In this document: positions 15,888-23,777 of the stretch, one piece after another
How the letters are laid out: each line of letters begins with the position of its first letter
How positions within the stretch are numbered: position 1 is the stretch's first letter
Virus record (IMG/VR): IMGVR_UViG_3300035670_000105
Coordinates: 1-64,000 of that record
Reading direction: 5' to 3' (one strand)
DNA: 64,000 bases
Source: a virus
Translations under genes and position numbers: made by a program
Notes under the pieces: generated by a model
The model's database searches: none
Seen by the model: the letters and a program-made list of their open reading frames with translations, nothing else
Told to the model about the DNA's origin: nothing

Positions 15888-16171
15888 GCACCGCTGTCAT
15901 CCACTCTGATCTCCCCGACGATCTGATCAACCTGGCTGAAGGCATCCAACTGGATGCCCTGCTGGATCACCCGGCCACGGTGAACCAAGCAATCCGCTTC
16001 ATCTGCGCCTGCCGCAAGGCGCTGATGGAGGTTCCGCCAGAGCAGATCGACGATGACCTGGCCAGAACAGAACGGGTGATCACCCGCCTGTACGACCGGC
16101 TGGGTTTTGAGCGGCGCCAAGCCGCCTATGCCGACGGGGCCTACCACTCGTCAGCACCCCATCTGAACTAA
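15884..16171 (+). CDS. Hypothetical helical protein, 95 aa
   Basis: Overlaps the coiled-coil gene by 4 nt. Helical, with a CACRK near the middle. A GC-rich stem follows the stop. Function unknown; transcriptionally linked to the E1 gene by position. Confidence 0.55.
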   Translation: MSTAVIHSDLPDDLINLAEGIQLDALLDHPATVNQAIRFICACRKALMEVPPEQIDDDLARTERVITRLYDRLGFERRQAAYADGAYHSSAPHLN

Positions 16172-16177
16172 CCGCCT

Positions 16178-16215
16178 GCGGCCCCCACTTCCGGGGGCCC
16201 TTGGGCTGTTGCCGC
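16178..16215 (+). terminator. Terminator-like hairpin with paired outer stem
   Basis: Core GCCCCC-ACTTCC-GGGGGC; outer GCGGC pairs with GCCGC at the end of the element. It has the same nested architecture as the H1-H5 family but a different core. Confidence 0.6.
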
Positions 16216-16250
16216 TTGCAATCCAGCAACGGCTTCAGACCCGATAAACC

Positions 16251-17168
16251 ATGCCGATCAAGAAACGTACCCAAGCCGCTACTGCTACTACCAACGCCAC
16301 CGAAACAACTGCTGCTGCACCCATCGCAGAAGCAGTGGAAGCACCGGTGCGTAAGAGACGCACGCGCAAGAGTGCTGCCGTCGAGGTAGCTCCCGAGCCC
16401 GTGACTCCCGAGCCCGTGGCTCCTGAGCCGGTTGAGGAGCAGCAAAGCCTGGACCTCACCCATGCCAAAGCTGGCGTCCTCGCCATGCCGGTCAACCTGC
16501 CGGCACTCGACGCCCCGGCTATCAACCCCAATGAGCCGGCACTGAGCTACAAGATCGACTTCTCCTGCAAGGAGAGCTGGTTCGTCTCCGCCGATGGCGG
16601 CGCGACCAAGGAGTCAATCGACAGCGCTGTGATCGCCGGTGCACCGATCGATCTCGCGCTGCAGATCAGCAAGGCCAAGAAAGGGCGTCCTGGTTTTGAC
16701 CAGCGCCTCCGCCTGGCGTTCTACCAGCCCAGCCTGGATGGTGAACCCACCCTGGCCGAGCTGAACATCAACGCGGTGAACACCGACCGCGACGGCAATC
16801 TCTATGTCACCTCCAGCGCCCGCTCCCTGGTGGGCGCGCTGCTGGCGATCAGCGACAGCGAGGATGACATCGAGGCCTTCTGCAACGGCGCTCGCTTCCG
16901 CCTGCGCCCAGGCACAGGCAAAGGCATCTTCGTCGAAGTCGATGTCGCCTGCGGCGATCGGTGGGTGGCAATGGCCAACCCGGCCAACACCAACCGCGTG
17001 AGCAAGGAAGCCCATGGCTTCCACAACCAGCTGGCTCTGATCAAGAGCCGCTTCCGCAACTGCGGCCACCTCCTGTCCGCCTGCGCCGTCATCGGCGAGC
17101 TGGAGGACTACGACGCGGAGCAACGGGACCACGACTTTGTCGAAGTTCCCGTCGTACCCCAGTCCTGA
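16251..17168 (+). CDS. Hypothetical early protein, 305 aa
   Basis: ATG 16251. Residues 1-70 are low complexity: Ala/Thr, a basic RKRRTRKS patch, then EPV repeats. From about 90 a folded domain begins (YKIDFSCKESWFVSADGG) with a conserved-looking SKAKKGRPGFDQRLRLAF and a long C-terminal segment. The abundant-protein style of codon use suggests strong expression. A role in DNA binding or as a scaffold is possible, but I recognise no family. Confidence 0.6.
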   Translation: MPIKKRTQAATATTNATETTAAAPIAEAVEAPVRKRRTRKSAAVEVAPEPVTPEPVAPEPVEEQQSLDLTHAKAGVLAMPVNLPALDAPAINPNEPALSYKIDFSCKESWFVSADGGATKESIDSAVIAGAPIDLALQISKAKKGRPGFDQRLRLAFYQPSLDGEPTLAELNINAVNTDRDGNLYVTSSARSLVGALLAISDSEDDIEAFCNGARFRLRPGTGKGIFVEVDVACGDRWVAMANPANTNRVSKEAHGFHNQLALIKSRFRNCGHLLSACAVIGELEDYDAEQRDHDFVEVPVVPQS

Positions 17169-17266
17169 TGCGGGTTCTCACCCCGCGACCGGACTGATGT
17201 AAAGGAGATGTGAAAGTCGAATCCAGGGCATCACACCCTTGGTAATGGCTTCCACCATCTCCCGCT

Positions 17267-17470
17267 ATGGCCTCCTTCCGGCTGATGCACCGCGCCACTG
17301 GCGTGGTGCTGAGTGGTTACGTCGTGCTCTCGGCGACTCCCCAGGAGATCGAGAACGCCAACTCCAACCTCAGCCGCAACGGCAGCTCCTACCGGTACAT
17401 CGAAACGGCGACGCCAGCGCAAGCGGCAGTGGCTGAGGCCGCAGCCGAATCAATCGCGCATGCAGCGTGA
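17267..17470 (+). CDS. Hypothetical small protein, 67 aa
   Basis: ATG 17267. Beta-like N-terminus (ASFRLMHRATGVVLSGYVVLSA) and an Ala-rich C-terminal helix. Function unknown. Confidence 0.45.
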   Translation: MASFRLMHRATGVVLSGYVVLSATPQEIENANSNLSRNGSSYRYIETATPAQAAVAEAAAESIAHAA

Positions 17471-17508
17471 AACCCCATTCCCTTGGGGAGTTCACTCTGA
17501 CCAGTGCC

Positions 17509-18207
17509 ATGAGCAACACGCTCATCCCGGCCGCCAGCCTGCTGCCTGCTGCCTTTGCCGACGGCAAGCCCGACTTCTACTGGTCCCCCTCAGACCTGCC
17601 TGAGGGGGGCTCGATCAAGCTCTACCTCTGCTCCGAGTTCCACGCCGGCTGGAAGTGGTTCACCATGAACCGCGAAGTCCGCCTCTCGCAGGAGTATCCC
17701 AAGGGGTACGAGAGCGAGATCGGCTACAAGTTCAACCACGGCCCCGGCAAGACCGACAGGGACGGCAAGCCGATGGAAGAGAAAGCCAGCCCGCGCAGCG
17801 TCTGGCTTGCTCGCGCCTGGCTTGTCGAGGAAGAGCGGATGGTGGCTGCCACCATCGACTCTTTCACCCTGCAGAAGAAGATCGGCCTGATCCTTCAGAA
17901 CGAGGAGTTTGGGATGACGCCAAGCGGCATCGTCAACTTCTACCTGACGGTCTTCCGTGACGCCAAGCCGGCAACGCCTGCTGCGACCTATGACGCCACG
18001 GGCAACCTGCGCGTCCTGCGCAACAAGGCTGCCCACGAGGAGGCTGCCAGGGCCTGGTTCCCCGAGAACTACTGGCGCGGCATCAACCCGCTGGAGCCAG
18101 CCACCGAACCGCCTGCCGCGGCCGGCGCTTCACTCCCGCCCACCGTGCGGGATGAGAACGGCGCGGACCAGGAAGTGAGCGTGGGCGACGCCAGCTACGA
18201 GTGGTGA
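17509..18207 (+). CDS. Hypothetical early protein, 232 aa
   Basis: ATG 17509 preferred over an upstream in-frame GTG (17467). A domain of about 150 residues rich in aromatics (KPDFYWSPSDLPEGGSIKLY; FHAGWKWFTM) is followed by IGLILQNEEFG and a Pro-rich tail. It may bind nucleic acid, by its beta-rich aromatic pattern, but this is a guess. The 3' end overlaps the minus-strand gene 18195-18473 by 13 bp. Confidence 0.6.
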   Translation: MSNTLIPAASLLPAAFADGKPDFYWSPSDLPEGGSIKLYLCSEFHAGWKWFTMNREVRLSQEYPKGYESEIGYKFNHGPGKTDRDGKPMEEKASPRSVWLARAWLVEEERMVAATIDSFTLQKKIGLILQNEEFGMTPSGIVNFYLTVFRDAKPATPAATYDATGNLRVLRNKAAHEEAARAWFPENYWRGINPLEPATEPPAAAGASLPPTVRDENGADQEVSVGDASYEW

Positions 18208-18473
18208 ACGCCGAGGTCCGCCAGGAGATCGGCGGCCATCGCTTCATGGCGAGCCGTCACCGGCCCTGCTGGTGACGGCCCTGCCTTCACGGCACCCCAG
18301 GCCGTGATGGCGTCATCGACCAGCCAACGAATCGCGGCGGGCTGCAACACCAGTGCAAGCTCCGCCAAGCGTTCGCAGCACTGGCGCAGATCCTCGATCG
18401 AGCGCTCCGGCAAGGAGCGCTTGAACTCTTCCAGTACCACCTGCCGTGCCAGTGATGGCTGCATCGGCTGCAT
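18195..18473 (-). CDS. Small helical protein on the minus strand, 92 aa
   Basis: Natural codon use on the minus strand and a compact helical sequence (LARQVVLEEFKRSLPERSIEDLRQCCERLAE) like small conserved proteins of picocyanobacteria. ATG 18473 or 18464 are both possible. No Shine-Dalgarno seen. Function unknown. Confidence 0.45.
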   Translation of the reverse strand: MQPMQPSLARQVVLEEFKRSLPERSIEDLRQCCERLAELALVLQPAAIRWLVDDAITAWGAVKAGPSPAGPVTARHEAMAADLLADLGVHHS

Positions 18474-18580
18474 CGGTGTCAACTGCGGTTGGTCGGAGAG
18501 TAACGACTGCGCCCAGTTGCGCAACACAACAGGCAGAATTCCCCCACAACTGCCGTTGCCACCACCCACCTACCCCTCCC

Positions 18581-18898
18581 ATGGATTCACCCGCAACACC
18601 CCCCTCTCTTCCTGAGCTGGAGCGAGAAGCCGCCTGGGCCTCCCGCGCCCTCTGCCACTGCGAGAACCGCGATCCGAACACCCTGGCCACCGCGCTGCTT
18701 ACCACCCTCGACGAGCTGCGCCAGGCCGACATCCCCCATCGCGCTGAACATCCCAGCGCCCGGCTGCTGATCGCCGAGCTGGCGGAACTGGCAGGGCTGA
18801 ACTTTCAGTGGCCCACCGACGCAGAGCAGCAGTGCCGGTTCGCTGTGTCCCGCTACCGGTCCGAGAGCACCTGCATCTCCATCTCCAAGGCTGCCTGA
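18581..18898 (+). CDS. Hypothetical protein, 105 aa
   Basis: ATG 18581. Helical, with cysteines (LCHCENRD) and an LLIAELAELAGL segment. Opens a run of closely packed plus-strand genes to 20.96 kb. Function unknown. Confidence 0.5.
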   Translation: MDSPATPPSLPELEREAAWASRALCHCENRDPNTLATALLTTLDELRQADIPHRAEHPSARLLIAELAELAGLNFQWPTDAEQQCRFAVSRYRSESTCISISKAA

Positions 18899-18924
18899 CC
18901 CACGCACCCCATCGCCCCATCACC

Positions 18925-19320
18925 GTGAACATCTCCCAACTGCGCGAGCTGCTGGCCGGCATGGACGGCAAAGCTCGCGTCCTGCTCTATGCCCCGCCCA
19001 ATCCCCACATGGGCGATCAACCGATCGGCCGCCTGCTGCACGTTGCCGTCACCCGCCTCGACGGCAACGTCAACACGATCACGCTGAGCACCTGCCACAA
19101 CAAAGGCACACCGGATGGCGAAGCAGTGTTCACCGGCGAGGCGACGATTTCCGTGGCCAGCGCCTCCAGTGCTGATGGCCACCAGGCTGCTGCAGACAGC
19201 CTGACAGAGCAGCTGGAGACTTCACCGGCCATCAGCGTGAGCAGCTACCTGGAAGGGCAGCAGATGCGCGCTGCCTTTCAGCGGCTCAACAACCTGATCG
19301 CCGGGCAGACCCATGCCTGA
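18925..19320 (+). CDS. Hypothetical protein, 131 aa
   Basis: GTG 18925 (VNISQLRELLAGMDGKARVLLY). The N-terminal helix-strand pattern recalls small phage proteins of unknown function; the C-terminal half is Ser/Ala rich. Overlaps the next gene by 8 nt. Confidence 0.55.
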   Translation: MNISQLRELLAGMDGKARVLLYAPPNPHMGDQPIGRLLHVAVTRLDGNVNTITLSTCHNKGTPDGEAVFTGEATISVASASSADGHQAAADSLTEQLETSPAISVSSYLEGQQMRAAFQRLNNLIAGQTHA

Positions 19321-19867
19321 GTTCTCCTTCCTGCTCAAGGAACTGATCGAACATCAGCTCCTGATCAAGGTGGAAGCCGCTGATGCCGATGCCGCTCATG
19401 AAGCGGCCTGGGCCCAGCTCAAGGCCAGCGGCTCCCTGGGCACCCTGCCTCCAACCGTGCAGTCCAGTCGCAAGGTACTGAGCCAATCCGTCCTTCCTGC
19501 TGCGGCTGCAACGCAACAGGAGGCAGAGCGGCAGAGCCAGGCGCATCCACCGGTGCAATCGATGGCCAACTACGGCCGGCTGCTGCTGACCCATGCCGTC
19601 AACGCCTGGATCCACAGCGCACCAGCAGAGCAGATCCCCCGTGAGATGCACCTGCGCCAATGCCTCAACCGCCATCTCAATGGCGAGGACGGCGACATCC
19701 ACCCGGATGACGCCCACCTCAATGCCCACGCCAGGCATGCACCACAGGATGGCGGCCGGCTGATGTCCGTCTGGACGAGCGCTGAGCATCCAGTCCTGTG
19801 GATCATCACCGACGCCTACGCCTCGCCCGAGGCCGTCACCACTGTCCTCTTCCCTGATGATTACTGA
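19313..19867 (+). CDS. Hypothetical protein, 184 aa
   Basis: Two segments: an N-terminal helix pair (about 1-40) and a C-terminal domain from about 83 with MANYGRLLLTHAVNAWIHSAP and several His. Joined by a Gln/Ala linker, so it may be a fusion of two small genes. Overlaps genes at both ends. Confidence 0.5.
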   Translation: MPEFSFLLKELIEHQLLIKVEAADADAAHEAAWAQLKASGSLGTLPPTVQSSRKVLSQSVLPAAAATQQEAERQSQAHPPVQSMANYGRLLLTHAVNAWIHSAPAEQIPREMHLRQCLNRHLNGEDGDIHPDDAHLNAHARHAPQDGGRLMSVWTSAEHPVLWIITDAYASPEAVTTVLFPDDY

Positions 19868-20132
19868 AGTGACCCTGCCAGCAATCCGCGTCGAGGCAGA
19901 GCTGGCAGCCCGGCCGGCGATCACGCTCAGCAGCCTGGCGCGGCTACAGCGAAAGCGGCCATCGGAAATGGCCGCGGCCATCCTCACCCGCTGGCTCATC
20001 GAGAACGGCGATGCCGCCATCGCGGAGGCATCAATTCTTCGTGATGAAGAGCATCGCCAGGAACTGCTTCTTCTGGAGCGTCTGTCCGCCGTGCAGGCAG
20101 CTCGCTCCCGCCGTCCCACCATCGCCCGCTGA
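19857..20132 (+). CDS. Hypothetical helical protein, 91 aa
   Basis: ATG 19857, overlapping upstream by 11 nt. The middle (SLARLQRKRPSEMAAAILTRWLIENGDAA) resembles a ribbon-helix-helix-like or MetJ-type small regulator only loosely. The C-terminus is Arg rich. Confidence 0.5.
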   Translation: MITEVTLPAIRVEAELAARPAITLSSLARLQRKRPSEMAAAILTRWLIENGDAAIAEASILRDEEHRQELLLLERLSAVQAARSRRPTIAR

Positions 20133-20135
20133 TCC

Positions 20136-20375
20136 ATGCGCTCCACCCCTGCGCCTGATGCTCGTATCCCGATCCTCCCGAAAGAGGAGCCGCTGCTCTA
20201 CGAGCAGATGGCGAATTCCGCTGTCACCGACCTTGGCGCTGAACCGTTCTATGTCCACCACGAGAACTACGGCGCCATGCTCACCGTCGTCAGCCACTGG
20301 CTCCGGCAGCACGACCACCACCTGGCCGCGGACCATGTGCTGGTGGCTGCCATGCAGGCCACTGCTGGCCGATGA
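20136..20375 (+). CDS. Hypothetical protein, 79 aa
   Basis: ATG 20136. Several His (HHENYGAMLTVVSHWLRQHDHH) near the middle. Overlaps the zinc-ribbon gene by 4 nt (ATGA). Function unknown. Confidence 0.5.
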   Translation: MRSTPAPDARIPILPKEEPLLYEQMANSAVTDLGAEPFYVHHENYGAMLTVVSHWLRQHDHHLAADHVLVAAMQATAGR

Positions 20376-20779
20376 GCAACAGCATCCGCTGCCCGAAATG
20401 CCAGGGCACGAGCGGTGCAGCACCAGTGGAAAGCCGCCATGAAGCCGGCGTCCAGCGGCGCCGGCGCCAGTGCCGCGACTGCGGCCAGCGCTTCACGACG
20501 TATGAGCTGCTGCAGGCGGACTACAAGCGCCTGACCCAGGCCGCGGCCCAGCTGCAGCAGATCGAAGCAGTCCTTGGGCTCAGGCGCAGCGAATGCACGC
20601 CAGCGCCTGCGGGTGTGTCGAACCCCTGCGCAAGCTGCGGGTTCAACACCGGCACGCGATGCAGCTTCGACTACCCGGAATACGGGAGCGCCGAGGCGAG
20701 GGACTGCACGATGCGCTCCCTACCCTTGGCCCGTCAGGGCGTGGCGAGTGAACTGGGACCGCAGACAAAGCGGCCATGA
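20372..20779 (+). CDS. NrdR-like zinc-ribbon protein, 135 aa
   Basis: The N-terminus has CPKC at 7-10, then RRRRQCRDCGQRFTTYE, matching the zinc ribbon of the NrdR repressor (CPxC...RRRRxCxxCGxRFTTxE). The ATP-cone that NrdR has next is absent. Instead a second Cys group (PCASCGFNTGTRCS) occurs near residues 88-102. It probably binds DNA or acts as a small regulator; loss of the ATP-cone means it would not sense nucleotides as NrdR does. A second ribbon of this type is at 35948. Confidence 0.6.
   Translation: MSNSIRCPKCQGTSGAAPVESRHEAGVQRRRRQCRDCGQRFTTYELLQADYKRLTQAAAQLQQIEAVLGLRRSECTPAPAGVSNPCASCGFNTGTRCSFDYPEYGSAEARDCTMRSLPLARQGVASELGPQTKRP
20721..20727 (+). promoter_or_regulatory. TACCCTT element before 20748 gene
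   Basis: CCTACCCTT, 20 nt before GTG 20748; lies inside the zinc-ribbon gene. Confidence 0.4.
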
Positions 20780-20960
20780 CGATGCGCCGATTCTGATTGG
20801 CATGGCGATCCTGCTGTTCCTCGGCATCGGAACGATGGCTGGTCTGGTGTGGATCACCAACAACTTGGTGCAGCAAGTGAAGCGAATTGACGGCGAGAGC
20901 AAGCAAGCACTGGAGCGTTCAACAGAAACGCTGCGCCAATGCACCGAGCAGCTCAGGTAG
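20748..20960 (+). CDS. Single-pass membrane protein, 70 aa
   Basis: GTG 20748 is chosen because TACCCTT lies 20 nt upstream; ATG 20802 is the alternative. One helix (IGMAILLFLGIGTMAGLVWI) and a polar helical tail (VKRIDGESKQALERSTETLRQ). Overlaps the zinc-ribbon gene by 32 nt in another frame. Function unknown. Confidence 0.45.
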   Translation: MNWDRRQSGHDDAPILIGMAILLFLGIGTMAGLVWITNNLVQQVKRIDGESKQALERSTETLRQCTEQLR

Positions 20961-20982
20961 CCCCTCCCCGGGGGCCTTGAGC
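20951..20982 (+). promoter_or_regulatory. Conserved hairpin H5, upstream of ArdC gene
   Basis: Outer arms GCTCAgG / CCtTGAGC enclose TAGCCCCTCCCCGGGGG; includes the preceding stop codon TAG. ATG of the next gene is 22 nt downstream. Confidence 0.65.
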
Positions 20983-21003
20983 AACTGCCTTTCATCTCAG
21001 GCA

Positions 21004-21972
21004 ATGGCAACTGCAACCAAGGCTTCACGCAAACGAAAGACTGAAGGCCCCACACCAGAAGAGAAGCTCGTCGCCGGGCTGATCGAACTGCTGGAAGCTG
21101 GCGTCAACCCGTGGCAACGGGACTGGCGCGGCACCAGCCTGGGGCAACATCGCAACCTGATCTCCAGCGAGCCGTATCACGGCGGCAACCCTGCCCTGCT
21201 GGAGATGCAACTGGCGATGCGCGGCAGTGAACTGCCGCTCTGGGCTGGCCACGGCCAGGCCAAGAGCAAGGACTGGTACCCACGCAAGGGCAGCCGCGGC
21301 TGCTACATCGTGCGGCCCCAGCTCAACCGCTACGAGGAACTCGATGAGGGCGGCAAGCCCGTGCTCAACGAGCAGGGGGAAGCGCAACTACGGCAATGGA
21401 CATCGTTCAAGCCGGTGTGCGTCTTCAATGCCGCTGATCTGGAAGGGGAGGGCCTGGCCGAGGCGATTGCCGCGGCCATCGGCACCCCCGAGCAGCGGCA
21501 GGAGCCGGAGATCCTGCAGCAGGCAGAAGCGGTGCTGGGCGCCTGGTGCGTTCCTGTCACCTATGGCGGTAACAGCGCGTTCTATTCGCCCATGGCGGAT
21601 CGGATCACGCTGCCGCCACGGCATCAATTCCTCAGCGGCCCTGGCTTCTACGCCACCTGGGCGCATGAGGCGGTTCATAGCACGGGGCATGGCGATCGCC
21701 TGGCCCGTGACGGGATTGTGCACTTCGCGGGGCGCGCTTCCGAGAGCTACGCAAAGGAAGAGCTGATTGCTGAGCTGGGCGCCTTCCTACTGGGCGTGCG
21801 GCTGGAAATCGGCAGTGCCGTAGAGAACCACGCGGCCTACCTGGGCTCGTGGATTGCTGCGCTCAAAGCCCAGCCCAAGACGCTGCTGCAATCGCTGAGC
21901 GCAGCGACGAAAGCAGCCAACTTGATCCACCCCGAAACCATCACCCCGGCACCAGCCGGTGAAGACCAATGA
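21004..21972 (+). CDS. ardC: ArdC-like antirestriction protein
   Basis: 322 residues from ATG 21004. The N-terminal half has the ArdC ssDNA-binding pattern (helix, GVNPWQRDW, SSEPYHGGN, then a TxKQ-type region and KGSRGCYIVRP). The C-terminal half has the zincin motif HEAVH at 221-225 followed by STGHGDRL and an EELIAELGAFLL helix. ArdC proteins of plasmids and phages protect incoming single-stranded or double-stranded DNA from restriction. Early position and a conserved leader hairpin fit expression soon after infection. ATGA overlap links it to the next gene. Confidence 0.8.
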   Translation: MATATKASRKRKTEGPTPEEKLVAGLIELLEAGVNPWQRDWRGTSLGQHRNLISSEPYHGGNPALLEMQLAMRGSELPLWAGHGQAKSKDWYPRKGSRGCYIVRPQLNRYEELDEGGKPVLNEQGEAQLRQWTSFKPVCVFNAADLEGEGLAEAIAAAIGTPEQRQEPEILQQAEAVLGAWCVPVTYGGNSAFYSPMADRITLPPRHQFLSGPGFYATWAHEAVHSTGHGDRLARDGIVHFAGRASESYAKEELIAELGAFLLGVRLEIGSAVENHAAYLGSWIAALKAQPKTLLQSLSAATKAANLIHPETITPAPAGEDQ

Positions 21973-22442
21973 CTTCCTCAACTTGGGACGATAACACCAT
22001 CCAATTCCCGCGCTTGATCGCTGAAATCGATGCAGCGGGAGCGTTTGACATGATCCAGCCTGATGGCATGCGCGTCATTGACTCAATCGCCATCTCAATG
22101 GATCTTGAACCATCTGATGTCTGCGAGCTGATCAACCGCGCTGCTGAGGAATGGGATCTGATCAAAGATCGCACATTCAATCACGGCCCCAGCTACGACA
22201 TCTGGATTGCTGAACCCGATAAATGGGAGTGGTGCTTCGACCATCGCTTCACCTGCGAGGACGATCCCGATGGAAAGGAAGCCCGGCAATCCGCGCACGA
22301 GCACGCCCGCTACCTGCGGAAGACCTACCCCTGCGCCTACGTGGCTGTCCGCCCAGCCGGAAAGGCACCACTACCTGTGCGCCCACCGCTGGAGGACGAA
22401 CCCCCGTTCAAGGACTTCTCCGCCAGCTGGCTTGGCCTCTGA
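21969..22442 (+). CDS. Hypothetical protein, paralogue of 10400-10819
   Basis: 157 residues. An N-terminal helical domain (about 10-60) is followed by the shared module: WEWCFDHRFTCEDDPDG, a basic helix AHEHARYLRK and YVAVRP, then a Pro-rich end. Coupled to ArdC by a 4-nt overlap. Function unknown. Confidence 0.6.
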   Translation: MTSSTWDDNTIQFPRLIAEIDAAGAFDMIQPDGMRVIDSIAISMDLEPSDVCELINRAAEEWDLIKDRTFNHGPSYDIWIAEPDKWEWCFDHRFTCEDDPDGKEARQSAHEHARYLRKTYPCAYVAVRPAGKAPLPVRPPLEDEPPFKDFSASWLGL

Positions 22443-22469
22443 ACCCACATCCTCTACCTCTTCATTCCC

Positions 22470-22709
22470 ATGAATCCTCTCGCTCACTTCTGCGTCATCG
22501 ACCCGGACTCGGGCACCTTCTTTGACGCCAACACCGCCATGATCTTCGACACCCGCTGGTTGTCAGAAGAAGAATTGGAGACTCTCAACGAGGGCTCCGA
22601 CCAGGACCGCGGTGAACTGGCACTGCGCTATGGCATCTACCTGGATGATGCCATCGACGCACACACGCTGGAGAACCCAGCGCCTGATGCGCAGGGGGGG
22701 CAGCAATGA
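22470..22709 (+). CDS. Hypothetical acidic protein, 79 aa
   Basis: ATG 22470. Acidic, with DPDSGTFFDANTAMIFDTRWL and a Glu-rich helix. Overlaps the next gene by 4 nt. Confidence 0.5.
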   Translation: MNPLAHFCVIDPDSGTFFDANTAMIFDTRWLSEEELETLNEGSDQDRGELALRYGIYLDDAIDAHTLENPAPDAQGGQQ

Positions 22710-22897
22710 GCCTCTATCTGCGCATCTACGAGAAAATCGCAGACCAACCCCTTGACCAGCAACTCAAAGTCCTCAACGACGAATTAGGGGCCACCACAGA
22801 TGACCGCCAGCGTATTCTCATTCTCTGCTGGCTAGTCGAGAAGCTCTGCTCTGAAGTGATAAGACTTCAGAATCAAGTCGACACCCTTTCACCGTAA
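22706..22897 (+). CDS. Hypothetical helical protein, 63 aa
   Basis: ATG 22706. Likely coiled coil (DQQLKVLNDELG ... EVIRLQNQVDTL). Function unknown. Confidence 0.5.
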   Translation: MSLYLRIYEKIADQPLDQQLKVLNDELGATTDDRQRILILCWLVEKLCSEVIRLQNQVDTLSP

Positions 22898-22902
22898 ATC
22901 CT

Positions 22903-23226
22903 ATGGCCGCCACCAAACGACAACAGAAAGCCAAGGAATCCTCCTGGCCCACCGGCCCCCGCACCATCACGCTGGAGCTGGAGGAAGACAGCTGGGAGCT
23001 ACTGCGCAACGCCTTGGAGATGCGCAGCAGTCAGTTTGAACAATGGAAGAACTCAATCGAGCGGATCAATGATCCCGATCAAATGAAGAGCCAACTGCCC
23101 TGGTACAGCGAGTCACTCACACGACTGCTCGACATTCAGAGGCAAGTGGAAGACCAGATCGATCGGGACTTCTTCAACAAGCAGCGTGCCGCCCAGGCAG
23201 CACGGCTGAAGAAGGCCGCTGCCTGA
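22903..23226 (+). CDS. Hypothetical protein, 107 aa
   Basis: ATG 22903. Basic N-terminus (ATKRQQKAKE), a strand TITLELEEDSWELLRNAL that resembles small phage regulators, and a long charged helix to the end. Function unknown. Confidence 0.55.
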   Translation: MAATKRQQKAKESSWPTGPRTITLELEEDSWELLRNALEMRSSQFEQWKNSIERINDPDQMKSQLPWYSESLTRLLDIQRQVEDQIDRDFFNKQRAAQAARLKKAAA

Positions 23227-23390
23227 TTTGCATCGTCACCAGGGCAGAGCCCCTGCCCTGGAAGCGATCTGGTGCCAACAAGAAGCATCTCGTCACCGCC
23301 ATAGACACAGCCGCATCCACAGGGCAAATCCCTTGCGCCGCAGGAGATCCGCCCTTCCACCACGCTGTTCCGTCCACACCCATGGACCCA
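23227..23390 (+). other. Intergenic segment with perfect hairpin
   Basis: Contains CCAGGGCAG-AGCCC-CTGCCCTGG (23239-23261), a perfect 9-bp stem without T-tract directly after the 107-aa gene. Nothing else supported before the terminator at 23391. Confidence 0.5.
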
Positions 23391-23448
23391 ACACCCCTGT
23401 ACCCATGTGGCAGCCGCCACCCTGGTACGGGGGTGTTTTTTCCTTTTT
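23391..23448 (+). terminator. Long terminator hairpin
   Basis: ACACCCCtGTACC pairs with GGTACGGGGGTGT across a 20-nt loop that itself can pair, followed by TTTTTTCCTTTTT. Ends the plus-strand run from ArdC. Confidence 0.85.
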
Positions 23449-23748
23449 CTATGGGGCGCTGCTGCCGCCGCGGTCGCACGCTTGCACGCCGGTTGCCTGT
23501 GATGTAGGGTGTTCATCACTCGGTAGCTCCCCGGGCGCCCCCACAGATGGGGCCCCACCACTGGGACCAGGGGATGCCGCAGTCGGAGCCAGCGCAGACA
23601 GTCCTTGCTCCGATGCCGAGGGTGCCGTCAAGGCCAGTCCCGTGTACCGCCCATGCAATGGATGGCTGCGTTCATGGCGGCCATCGGCTTGATAGAGCAG
23701 CTCCAGTCGTTCGACCTTGGCGCGCTCTTCCTGCCAGTTGATGCGCAT
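23449..23748 (-). CDS. Minus-strand protein with cyanobacterial YQADGRH...HPLHGRYTGL motif, 99 aa
   Basis: ATG 23748. Residues 1-40 (INWQEERAKVERLELLYQAD, then GRHERSHPLHGRYTGL) look like a small family I associate with picocyanobacteria. The rest is Ala/Pro/Gly/Ser low complexity. Convergent with the plus-strand terminator just beyond its stop. Function unknown. Confidence 0.5.
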   Translation of the reverse strand: MRINWQEERAKVERLELLYQADGRHERSHPLHGRYTGLALTAPSASEQGLSALAPTAASPGPSGGAPSVGAPGELPSDEHPTSQATGVQACDRGGSSAP

Positions 23749-23777
23749 GGGCTCAACCCTCTGCAACCTCACTTGTC

